Shown: positions 49,261-58,767 of the stretch, piece after piece
Numbering within the stretch: position 1 is the first letter of the stretch
Layout: each line of letters begins with the position of its first letter
Assembly: GCA_964019415.1 (NCBI GenBank)
Contig: OZ025872.1
Location: forward strand, 1 to 64,000
DNA: 64,000 nt
Direction of reading: 5' to 3'
Source: Ianthella basta
Lineage: Eukaryota > Porifera > Demospongiae > Verongiida > Ianthellidae
Notes under the pieces: model-generated
What the model saw: only the letters and a program-made list of their open reading frames with translations
Told to the model about the DNA's origin: nothing
Database searches by the model: none
Position numbers and translations under genes: made by a program

Positions 49261-51042
49261 TCAGTTCAGTTTAATGACACCACATCTATGCAGCTGGTGG
49301 ACCAGGTCCTTCGCCGCTCTCTCCTTGGACTCGTGCTTCCTGCCAACCACTTGTACAAGCTCACTCACAAAGTGCAGTGGTGCAGCTCCCTTGGAAGGGG
49401 TCACATCCAACGTCAGCTGACATTGAAAGGTATTCTGAGCAACATTCTCAGGTTCACCTGTCAGACTCCACCTCCCTCCAGCGTTCTCCACCTTCTGTCG
49501 GCACTCATTGAGGAGCTCTTGGCATTTCTTATTGGCACCCCTGGAGACAACTACCTGTGCAGCAGGTGGGCGTGGCATGGGTGGGTACATCACAGCCTGG
49601 CTGATGGGTTCAGTAACACAGTGACCCATGGAGGCTGATGAGTGGCTGCTGGGCGGGGCCATGGGTGGGGCTGGTGAGTGGCTGCAGGGCGGGGCCATGG
49701 GCGGGGCTGGTGAGTGGCTGCAGGGCGGGGCCATGGGTGGGGCTGCTGGGTGGTTCCTCTCCCTGATCAGTCCCTCTAACCTCTCCACCATCAGTCTGCA
49801 TGCCTCTTCCTTTGCCTCCTCCTTGGTGTGACAGGGCTGGGACTGTTCAGTGTACCACACCCCCTCCCACCACACCTGCAAACGAAACGTGTGTGCACCC
49901 TGCTCCTGTAAGGGTATCTCCACCACAGGCTTCAGCTGGTAGCGTTGTCTGAAATCATTATTGAACTTCTGGCGGTAGTTCACCGATGATGGTGCGGGGC
50001 CGCGTGGGGGCTGAGGTGGGATCACGGCTGGCACTTGAGGGGCTCTTACCAACACTGAAGGGAAACAGTCAACACATGAAACGCTCAGCAACGTCAACAA
50101 ACGTACAGTCATATGTACTATAACTGAAACCTTACACAGTACATACATACAAGTGAATACACACATGACCCAGCACATGCAGGTCTTCTCACAAGCACAG
50201 TATACACACGAACAGGTCCACTTACTTTGGGAAGCAAGCTGAGCTGCACATGCAAACAGGTTGACATCTCCGATTAAGGAGCCCCTGCTGGTCTCTGCTA
50301 CCTGGAAGGTGGCACCTTGCTGTGACACAGGCAGCGACAGCAGTCTGCGGCACTCGCACACCATCTTCCAGTTAACGTCTGCAATCAGGGAAGTGAGTGG
50401 TTTGTTGCAAGTAGCTAGGTTCGGAGCGAACATCTGCGACCACATCCCATGAGGAGGGGAGCCAGAGAATGAGAAGAGCTCTTGCGCAATGTAGTCAGGG
50501 AGAGTAGAGAAGACCACGAGGTAGTTTCCTTCAGAAGGCATCAGCTCGCCCTGAGCGATGGTCCCGCCGCGATCCGCCACCCGTCCAGGCACACTAGCTG
50601 AACGAGCATACACCCTTCCCTTGTCCCGCTTCTCCCCGCGACAGGCGTCAAAGAAGAACAGCTTTGCAACACCCGTTCCACAGCGGTGCTGCAAGAAGGG
50701 CTCACACACGTCGTCCGTGCTCAAGCTCTGACCGTCTTGACAGACGATGTAGTCCTTCTGGCCGTGTCCGCTGTACACGAACACGAGATGCTGCTTGACA
50801 TCGCCCGAGGTCGCCGACATCTCCAGCGTTGACACGTGCTCGAGCAGACGGATCGTCTCCACCTTGCTTAGGTTACAGTAGGAACGCACGTCGAAGAGGA
50901 GGTCGCCCAGGGCGCGCTTCCATGTGCGGTGGTCCTCCCTCGTTCCTAGGAGCTCTGTGCAGTCGGGGCAGCCAACGTAGTCGTTGGTTAGAATCACAGC
51001 CACGCCAATTGTTGGCCGTAGGGGCGCGTTTCCCATTGCCAT
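49261..51042 (-). CDS. Caspase-like peptidase with two dsRNA-binding-like domains, copy B
   Basis: Exons 51042-50226 and 50054-49261 encode 536 aa. The start MAMGNAP is matched in copies A and C; an in-frame ATG at 51069 would add nine residues. The catalytic His (VYSGHGQKD) and Cys (FFFDACRGEK) are present. Exon 2 encodes the two dsRBD-like units with a copy-specific linker of about three APPMAPPCSHSP repeats. The 171-bp intron contains no in-frame stop, so intron retention would insert 57 residues without truncation. Its promoter region carries a 605-bp inverted-repeat element. Same orientation and exon layout as A and C. Confidence 0.85.
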   Translation of the reverse strand: MAMGNAPLRPTIGVAVILTNDYVGCPDCTELLGTREDHRTWKRALGDLLFDVRSYCNLSKVETIRLLEHVSTLEMSATSGDVKQHLVFVYSGHGQKDYIVCQDGQSLSTDDVCEPFLQHRCGTGVAKLFFFDACRGEKRDKGRVYARSASVPGRVADRGGTIAQGELMPSEGNYLVVFSTLPDYIAQELFSFSGSPPHGMWSQMFAPNLATCNKPLTSLIADVNWKMVCECRRLLSLPVSQQGATFQVAETSRGSLIGDVNLFACAAQLASQSKWTCSCVYCACEKTCMCWVMCVFTCMYVLCKVSVIVHMTVRLLTLLSVSCVDCFPSVLVRAPQVPAVIPPQPPRGPAPSSVNYRQKFNNDFRQRYQLKPVVEIPLQEQGAHTFRLQVWWEGVWYTEQSQPCHTKEEAKEEACRLMVERLEGLIRERNHPAAPPMAPPCSHSPAPPMAPPCSHSPAPPMAPPSSHSSASMGHCVTEPISQAVMYPPMPRPPAAQVVVSRGANKKCQELLNECRQKVENAGGRWSLTGEPENVAQNTFQCQLTLDVTPSKGAAPLHFVSELVQVVGRKHESKERAAKDLVHQLHRCGVIKLN

Positions 51043-51165
51043 GTCTCTCTTGGCCCGGTCCACGATCATCCACGCTACCCTGCCATGGCCACGGGCCAAC
51101 TAACCGAGTGCTGACGTTGGCGATGGCAGTTCTGCGTATAGTTGGGGAAAATCCCATCTGGAGTA

Positions 51166-51770
51166 CCGGTGTCACAGTTTATTCCATCCCCCCAGTTTTA
51201 TATCCCCCCGGGTAAAATAAACTAGGATACTTTATCCCCCGACTTCGAATTTCTGAGTATTTCTTAACTCTTTTTGGTGTGTTTCACCTCGAGGGGTTGT
51301 TCTGACAGCCATCAACCCTGCTTTGACAAGCAGTAGCTAAGATTCAGACCGTTTCATGCTCCTCACATGCTCAGGCTGTAGCGTCGATGTACCTGCACAT
51401 TGATGTCCACCAGTTTGCGAAACTGCACGCCGTACTGCTACTCAAGCACTTCTGCTCGTTGTAGTAGTGCCCTCTTGACATTCCTCGAGAACCCAGAGGA
51501 TTACACAAGCATCCCAGCCATGGTAGAAGGACAAAAACCTCACCGCGGTCGTCAGTTAACAAGATCGATGTGGTCTTCTGCAAGGACTGCGAAGGAAGTG
51601 CAGGGTTCGCAGATATCATCACCTAACAGTCTCTTCTGGTAGTGGTAAGTCTCATCCTGCAGCAGGGTGCATTTTACTAGCTTCTATCAGCATTTCTGTG
51701 TCGTTTAACCAACCTTCGGTTACCCGGGGGGGATACTTTATACGGGGGGTAAAATAAACTGTGACACCGG
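51166..51770. mobile_element. MITE-like insertion upstream of caspase copy B
   Basis: The left end reads CCGGTGTCACAGTTTATT and the right end is its reverse complement (AATAAACTGTGACACCGG), each followed inward by C-rich/TATA words (CCCCCC, TATA). The 605-bp interior has no gene. It separates the copy B start codon from the conserved upstream motif (51791) that is about 160-200 bp from the ATG in the other copies. Exact target duplication is unclear. Confidence 0.7.
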
Positions 51771-51790
51771 CCCGGGGGGCACCGATTTCT

Positions 51791-51812
51791 ATAAATAGTA
51801 ACATGGTCATGC
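51791..51812 (-). promoter_or_regulatory. Conserved upstream motif of caspase copy B
   Basis: ATAAATAGTAACATGGTCAT matches the element before copies A and C. Here it is pushed about 750 bp from the ATG by the inserted element. Confidence 0.45.
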
Positions 51813-51868
51813 GGTCCTTACCCCTGACTCCATGAGTTTTGTGGCTCGAAGTGCGTAAACGACAAGTG

Positions 51869-52144
51869 CTTAGTCAGCAGCATGTGTTGCTATTACGAAG
51901 CATATCTCTATGCGCAGTTTATTCCTCCCTGCAGCACCACCACAGCACAGACTAGCCACAAGTACAATGTATTCTAGTACAGTCATTGCATTGCAGGTGT
52001 CCACCTTACACTGGCCATGGTTCATGACACAACTAATGCTACTCAATAGCTACTCTACACATGTGTCATTATACACAGCTGATCACTACACGTGCACGCG
52101 CTACAGGGGGCACACCACAAGCAATGCATGGTCTGCTGTGGAGC
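51869..52144 (+). pseudogene. Second short remnant of the F-box gene 3' end
   Basis: TAGTCAGCAGCATGTGTTGC followed by ACGAAGCAT (51871-51905) resembles the F-box gene at 45393-45432 (CAGTCAGCATGTGTTGC..AGAAGCAT). The remainder to 52144 is diverged 3' flank of copy C. The match is short. Confidence 0.45.
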
Positions 52145-54130
52145 TCAGCGAACTCGCACGACACAGTTCTGCTGTAGCTGCCAGACAAGGTCCTGTGCAG
52201 CTTGTTCCTTGGAGTCGCGCTTCTTGCCAACTACCTGCACACGCTTCGATACCAAGTGTAGCTGCGCAGCTCTTGCAGAGCGGGCCACAATCAACTTCAG
52301 CTGACACTGAAAGGTGGAGTGAGCAACACCTTCAGGTTCACCCGTCAGACTCCACCTCCCTCCGGCATTCTCCACCTTCTGTCGGCACTCATTGAGGGGC
52401 TGTCGATACTTCTTATTGACACCTCCGGAGACAACAATGGGCTGCACAGCAGGTGGGCAGGGCATGGGTGGGGCTGCAGCCTGGTTTGTGGGTGGGGCTG
52501 CAGCCTGGTTTGTGGGCGGGGCTGGTGGGTGGTCGCTCTCCCTGATCAGTCCTTCTAACCTCTCCACCATCAGTCTGTAGGCCTCTTCCTTTGCCTCCTC
52601 CTTGATGCGGCAGGGCTGGGACTGTTCAGTGTACTGCCTCCCCTCCCACTCCACCTGCAAACGGAAGGCGCACCCACCCCTGTAAAATATAGTTGCCCCT
52701 TTCACCTTCAACTCATGCTGCTCTTTTAAATTTTCAAGTCTCTGCTGGTAGTTGGTGGGTGCCAATGGGGGGCTGGGTGGGGGCTGGGGTGCAGATGGCT
52801 TCTGAGGGGCTCTTGCCGACACTGAGGGGGAATAGTATAGTGGAGAAGTACATGGTCACAGCACATCAGTAACACGCACGCTCGCAATTGTATTTTTAAT
52901 ACCACTGCAAATACTTGGCTACGTGAACCCCATGGATGTGGTAAGCCAGCAGGTGGCAACAAGACCGATGGCACCGTTGGCTGTTGGCTGCGGAGACACC
53001 AGCCTTATCACCCCAGTAACATGGCCCCCTCAGTGCAATAAAGGTATTCATCTATAGGCTTGCAAGACTCACGAGATGAGAGAGGTGGGGTACAGCCTTG
53101 AGTGATGGCATTAGAATATCCATCCTTGGCTCCTTGCTGTAGAATTCCCCACCTACACTTGGTAATGTCTAAGTGACTAGCATACGTTGCACTACCAGTG
53201 CTAAACACTGGAAAGTGTGCTAGAACAGAGAATTACTCAAATTCCTTTCTTTCCCCAGTGGTTTGTGGTTCACAAGTGTATGCAAGTCTATTTACTTTGG
53301 GGCCAGGAAAGTTGATGTAGCTGAGCTGCCGCAAACAGGTTGACATCTTCAAATAAGGCGTTGCAAGTCTCTGCTACCTGGAAAGTGGCAGCTTCGGGCG
53401 ACTGAGGGTGTGACAGTAAACGACGACACTGGTCTACCATCTCCCGGTTGACATCTAATATCAGGAAAGTTAGCGACTGGTCGCAAGTAGCCAGCTTTGG
53501 GGCAAACAGCTCCGACCACATCCCATGAGGAGGGGAGCTTGGAGAGCTCGAGGATGGGAGTTCCTGGGCGGTGTAGTCAAGGAGAGTAGAGAACACCACG
53601 AGGTAGTTTCCCTCTGAAGGCATCAGCTCGCCCTGAGCGATGGTCCCGCCGCGCTCCGCCACCCGTCCAGGCTCCCTAACTGAACGAGCATACACCCTTC
53701 CCCTGTCCCGCTTCTCCCCACGACAGGCGTCAAAGAAGAGCAGCTTTGCAACACCCGTTCCACAGCGGTGCTGCAAGAAGGGCTTACACACGTCGTCCGT
53801 ACTCAACCTCTGACCGTCTTGGCAGACGATACAGCCCTTCTGTCCGTGTCCGCAGTACACGAACACGAGGTGCTGCTTGACGGCGCTGGAGGCCGCCGAT
53901 ATCTCCAACGTTGACACGTGCTCGAGCAGGCTAATCGTCCCCTGCCTGTTTAGGTTGAAGTAGGAACGCACGTCAAAGCGGAGGTCGCCCAGGGCGCGCT
54001 TCCAGGTGTGGTGGTCCTCCCTCGTTCCTGGGAGCTGTCCCCACCTGGGATCGGGGTAGCCAACGTAGTCGTTGGTTAGAATCACAGCCACGCCAATTGT
54101 TGGCCGTAGGGGCGCGTTCACCATTGCCAT
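52145..54130 (-). CDS. Caspase-like peptidase with two dsRNA-binding-like domains, copy C
   Basis: Exons 54130-53296 and 52821-52145 encode 503 aa. The start MAMVNAP matches copies A and B. The dyad His (VYCGHGQKG) and Cys (LLFFDACRGEK) are intact. Exon 2 has the dsRBD-like pair (FRLQVEWEGRQY; FQCQLKLIV) around a short PPTNQAAA repeat linker. Copy C is the most diverged in the second dsRBD-like unit. It sits directly downstream of intact EMC10, the likely ancestral position of the gene. Confidence 0.85.
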
Positions 54131-54318
54131 ATCTTGTGTCTGGCCTGGTCCACAACCAACCTACCCAACTAGGAAAAAGGATGCCGAAACACTGACTGAG
54201 TGGGACCGCGGGCAGCTGTTTCGAATGCAAGAAATTCAACCGATAACGGTCACAGAATGCGCCATGCAAGCTTCGGCGTAATTGCAGGGGAAACTCCCGG
54301 GAGAAGTGGCTCATACCC

Positions 54319-54343
54319 ATAAATAGTAGCACGATCATTCAAG
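54319..54343 (-). promoter_or_regulatory. Conserved upstream motif of caspase copy C
   Basis: ATAAATAGTAGCACGATCAT, about 190 bp before the ATG and 30 bp from the EMC10 stop codon, so it overlaps the EMC10 3' UTR region. Confidence 0.4.
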
Positions 54344-54374
54344 TATAGTGCTGCAGCCAGCAGTTTGTGCTATT

Positions 54375-56588
54375 TCACGATGCCCCGCCCCCTGCCTGCT
54401 GCGCCGCGTTCTGTCCTGCACTCATCATCATGAAGACCACAAGTCCAACCAGGATATACATCCACTGTCAATAGGGGAGGGGGGAGAGGGGAGGGGAGGG
54501 GGAGGGGGGAGGGGGGAGGGAAGGGGGGAGGGGAGGGGATAGGACACCACAGCCAGTGATCCAATACATCAGTATCCACACACTCTGCCACATCTGTCTA
54601 CTGCACTGTCATTGTCAGCAACACGCTATAGCACTAATGGTGGCAGGCATACATACAGACACACATACACATACACACGCACACACACAGGCCCACACAG
54701 ACACACATACACATACACACGCACACACACACACACGCACACACACAGGCCCACACATGGTACCCAAACACACACAGGAGCTCACATATTTCTGTAAGAA
54801 GCTCCTGTTGTCCTGTGTCTGCTCTGCTGCCTTCCTCTCGGCCATCTTTTGCAGGAACCCATCGACATCCGGGCTAGGGGGTGGGGTGTAATCACAGACA
54901 GCCTTGCCTACAGCCCCGCCCACACCACAGCAGCACACGCCCCCACTGCAGGCTCACCCACAGACAGCCTTGCCTACAGCCCCGCCCACACCAGAGCAGC
55001 ACACGCCCTCACTGCAGGCTCACCCACAGACAGCCCTGCCTACAGCCCCGCCCACACCACAGCAGCACATGCCCTCACTGCAGGCTCACCCACAGACAGC
55101 CTTGCCTACAGCCCCACCCACGCCCCCACTGCAGGCTCACCTTGGTCCAGCCTCCCCACTGTGCAAGTGGACTGACGTAGTGAAGGTCCTTGGGGGCTAA
55201 CGGGAGAGGGAGGGGGAGGGGAGGGAGGGGGAGGGGAGAGGGGGAGGGGTTAGGAGCAAGGTGGGAGGAGATAGAGCTGAACAAACTGGAGTGACCACTT
55301 ACAAGGGTCATAGAGTCGCCACACTCGTCGGCCGTTGTTGTGAGTGCCACGCCCACCACTGCCCCGCCCCCATCACCGTGCACTGTGATGTGGTCCTCCA
55401 GTTGTGACTCAAGCAGCAAGCACTGCACAGGAGATAGGTAGGCAGGTACACACTACTGGGCGTGGCATGGGCGTGGCTAGCTAGCACTGCACAGGAGAGA
55501 GGTAGGCAGGTACACACTACTGGGCGTGGCATGGGCGTGGCTACCTAGCACTGCACAGGAGAGAGGTAGGCAGGTACACACTACTGGGTGTGGCATGGGC
55601 GTGGCTACCTAGCACTGCACAGGAGAGAGGTAGGCAGGTACACACTACTGGGCGTGGCATGGGCGTGGCTAGCTAGCACTCACAGCTCTGGTGAAGCCGT
55701 ACACGTAGGATCCTCCAGTGGAGTTGTCAGATGTGAGGGGAGAGGAGAAGGTTGTCTGCACTCGAATCAAATAGTTTCCACCTCTTTGTGCTGCCTCCTA
55801 CACAGGGGGGGGGGTCCAATCAAAGCAACCCAACTCTCCAGTTCCAAGCACCATTTCATTACCATAGCAACAGAGAATACACGTTGAATGGCAGTCTGGG
55901 GGCATGCCGTCTGACACTGTCCCCTCCCCCTGTCAGGACCCGCCCACTCACACAACAGTCCACCTCACCAGTAGCCTGGCCTGGTCCTCTGCTGAGAGTG
56001 GATATTGGTCAAAGTCCGACGGCCGAGAGGAGCGCAATGACTGCACAGACAGAGTACCCCTACAACAAGAGCGAGGGGGCGGGGTCAGGCACACACTGCA
56101 ATACTACAGTCACTGTCACACAAGTGTAGTGTGACTTGTGTACAGAGTCCACTGGAAGTAACCACACAGCTAAATAGGTACTTCCAACAAGTAACCAATG
56201 TCACCATTGATATCAGTGCGTGGACTCTGCAGGACTCACATGACGTCATACATAACACAGTGATTTACTATAAACACTACTCATATCTAATTCAATAGGT
56301 CTATTGCAGGCCCAGTGCATGGAGGAAACACGATTCATGTATAAACTGCCACACAGTATCATACAGTAATGCACAGTTCAAAATAAGCAAAAGTAGCAGA
56401 AGCTATGAGACAGCTTAGAACATTGAGTACCGTTTTGTGAAATGGACTGAGTCGAAGGAGTGTTCAATGTCCAGAGTGACGACAGAAGCTGCTTTGTGGC
56501 TACTCGATGACTTTTTGGCACTCCAACCCACACTCCAAAGAGACTGCGAAAGAAGTACACAGTACAATAGTGTGGTCGCGGCCGCCAT
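54375..56588 (-). CDS. EMC10: ER membrane protein complex subunit 10
   Basis: Seven exons encode 238 aa: 56588-56431, 56059-55969, 55797-55684, 55422-55303, 55196-55141, 54873-54786, 54464-54375. The signal peptide starts MAAATTLLYCVLLSQ. The luminal domain shows HSFDSVHFTKRGTLSVQSL, ARLL, SYVYGFTRACLLLESQL and TFTTSVHLHSGEAGP, lining up with the known EMC10 pattern. A charged linker (FLQKMAERKAAEQTQDN) is followed by one membrane helix (WMYILVGLVVFMMM) and a Gly/Ala-rich end. EMC10 is a luminal-facing subunit of the EMC insertase, which helps insert tail-anchored and multipass proteins. Introns 3 and 5 hold 64-bp and 66-bp tandem repeats. Divergent from SYCP3. Confidence 0.9.
54888..55140. 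repeat. 66-bp tandem repeat in EMC10 intron 5, about 4 copies
   Basis: The unit includes ACAGACAGCCTTGCCTACAG and CAGCAGCACACGCCC. It spans nearly the whole intron. The EMC10 fragment at 48780-48865 keeps about one and a half units, so the array expanded after duplication or contracted there. Confidence 0.88.
55421..55680. repeat. 64-bp tandem repeat in EMC10 intron 3 carrying acceptor copies
   Basis: Units start at 55421, 55485, 55549 and 55613. Each contains CACTGCACAGGAGA, which on the sense strand is TCTCCTGTGCAG/TG, a copy of the exon 4 3' splice site. Confidence 0.9.
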
Positions 56589-56770
56589 TTTATAAATCAC
56601 GTGACCAGCAGCTTTTGCCCGCGAAATTTCAGCTGTCTGCATTGAGCAGAACTGCTTGCTATCTTCCTTTCCAGTTTTCTTCACTACTGCGGGTAGGCCG
56701 CGAGGCGCGCAGAGTATACTCACTGCCATTTGTGTTCAGTTCTTTCCTCTTACCCTGTTCGCCTGCAGTT
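56589..56770. promoter_or_regulatory. Bidirectional promoter region, EMC10 / SYCP3
   Basis: 182 bp between divergent start codons. GC-rich near the EMC10 side (GTGGTCGCGGCCGCC), no TATA box. Function inferred from spacing. Confidence 0.55.
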
Positions 56771-58240
56771 ATGTCTTCCTCACTCACTGGCTCGGCAGCG
56801 AAGGGTGGTCGCAAGACAAGTGGGAGGAGGTCAGGAGGGCGGAGCAAGAGCGCCGAACAGGTGGGCAAGGAGAACTGCTTGGTCGGCGATACCTACGCGT
56901 TTGACGACGCAGACGCTAACGGAGACAGTCCCTGTGTGGACTCGAAGCTGCCGCTGGGTGAGCTAGGAGTTAGCTAGACACAGTAATGCGTTTTGGTGTT
57001 GTGTGTGTGGAGGAGGGGGGAGGGGGCGTGCAGCAGTGCTGGGCCGTTATTGCTGTCCTGGTGAGGTACCCTTGGTCTGGCTGTCCCGCCACAGGTGCTG
57101 CTGGCGGCTTTGGGAGCTCTCGGAAGCGCTCGCCACTAGATGACTTTGACGAGGAGCCTGAGGGCAACGGGTGAGTGGAGAGTGGCAGGCATGGCCCACC
57201 TCTCTGAGGGCATCCTCCACCGCCACCATGACTTGGTCGCAATGACTAGTCACCTGTCACCCACCACCTGTCACCCACCACCTGTCACCCATCACCCAGG
57301 GCAGAGCTGCAGACGCTGCTTGGTGCTATTGGCAGTGACATAAGGAAGAGGATGGATGGCAAGCGCAAGAAAGTGGAGGCTCTCACTCAGAGCACAGTGG
57401 CAGCAAACAGCAAGCGCTCACTGGACCTCTTCCAGAGGCAGCAGGAGGAGAGGTGGTGTGGGGGAGGGGGGCACAAGCATACGCACACTTGCACTACACA
57501 GCACTTTAGGTGTCACTGTGTGTGTGCATGTGTGTGTTTTACAGACAGCGGATCATTGATGAGTTCCTGTCTAAGACTAGCCAAATCCAGCAAAAGTGGC
57601 AAGGAGAGAACCTGAAAATGAAGGAACAGGAGGAGAAGTTCTATGTAGGTTCAGTGAAGGGAGGAGGAGGGGGAGGGGCAGCACACACCACTAGGAACAG
57701 ACCATGAGATGTGAAGTACTTCTCTGGTCATTCCCATGCAGGAAACAGTCAAGCAGCACGAGCGTGACCTCCAGCGGCACCGCGTGGCTCAGACTGAGGC
57801 CGCAAAGCTGCTCAAGCAAATGCATGAGCAGTTTAAGAAGGTACCAATCACATTTGAAGAACATATATTCATCCATACTCCCCTGCCCCGCCCACTCTCC
57901 TTCCCTGCCCCGCCCACTCTCCTCCCCTGCCCTACCCCCACACCTCCCCTGCCCCGCCCCCACAGGGCCTGCAGGAGCTGGAACAGGTCCACCAGCAGCA
58001 GCACTGCTCAGTGCAGAGTGAGAACAAGAGAGACATGGCCCTACTGCAGAAGAAGCTGCTTATGGAGACGGTCAGTCTACACACACCTGAGGGGAGAGGT
58101 TGTCACATGACTGTCCTACTGTCACATTGTCACATGACTACCCTACTGTCACACCTCACATCACTGTCCTGTATCTATAGCAAAACCAAGGCATCAACAA
58201 TGTCCGTCAGTCCCTCCAGTCCATGCTGGCTCAAGTGTAA
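56771..58240 (+). CDS. SYCP3: Synaptonemal complex protein 3 (SCP3/COR1 family)
   Basis: Seven exons encode 259 aa: 56771-56957, 57095-57170, 57300-57452, 57545-57644, 57742-57840, 57966-58070, 58181-58240. A Ser/Gly/Lys-rich N-terminus (about 1-60) and acidic segment (SPLDDFDEEPEGN) precede a long coiled-coil Cor1 domain (about 90-259) with SDIRKRMDGKRKKVEALTQS, QQKWQGENLKMKEQEEKF, KLLKQMHEQFKK, MALLQKKLLMET and the family-typical end NNVRQSLQSML. Length is close to vertebrate SYCP3 (about 236 aa). The protein polymerises along chromosome axes in meiotic prophase. Expression should be germline-biased while the divergent neighbour EMC10 is housekeeping. Confidence 0.92.
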
Positions 58241-58767
58241 CCATGGCAACCTCTCAACTGTGAAGATCAAAGCCTCAGTCCACTATTAAACATGCTGTCA
58301 GATGTACCACACGACCCTACCCCCCAACACATGTGCCCACACCCAGCTATGTACCAGCGTATGCACCGCACATGTGTGTATCTTATCTTCACCTACTCAT
58401 GTGTCAGCCCATCACTGGAGTCACTCCCCTGCATCTAGCAGGGTGGTGTGGTGACAGTTGGTGAGTGACACACAAACAGTCACTTCAGCAGTGGTGGCGA
58501 ACAACAATTAGACCATAAAGGCCCCGCCTGAGGTAGTGTTGGTTGCTAAACACTGTCACCACAGTCTTGGATCACCTTACACTCCTTCGCTCGGTGAGTA
58601 ACAAACACTGAATACAGTGGGGGGGAGGGGGGAGGGGGCGGGGCACAGGACCTTGACCTGTGACCTGTGCTGAGGTGTGAACACTTTACATTATAATACA
58701 CATTTATACAGTGTCCCTGCAATGTTCATTGTTGTCACACTTGAGTCCATTGCTTGAGCCAGCTAGC
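58241..58767. other. Convergent intergenic region
   Basis: The 3' side of SYCP3 and of the minus-strand F-box gene. It holds a GGGGGAGG run near 58619. No gene was recognised. Confidence 0.45.

Noticed and set aside
50055-51099. Copy B read as one 612-codon exon
   Set aside because: A consensus donor (GTAAGTGG) and acceptor (TTCCCTTCAG) match the intron position and phase of copies A and C. The stop-free intron is treated as possible retention only.
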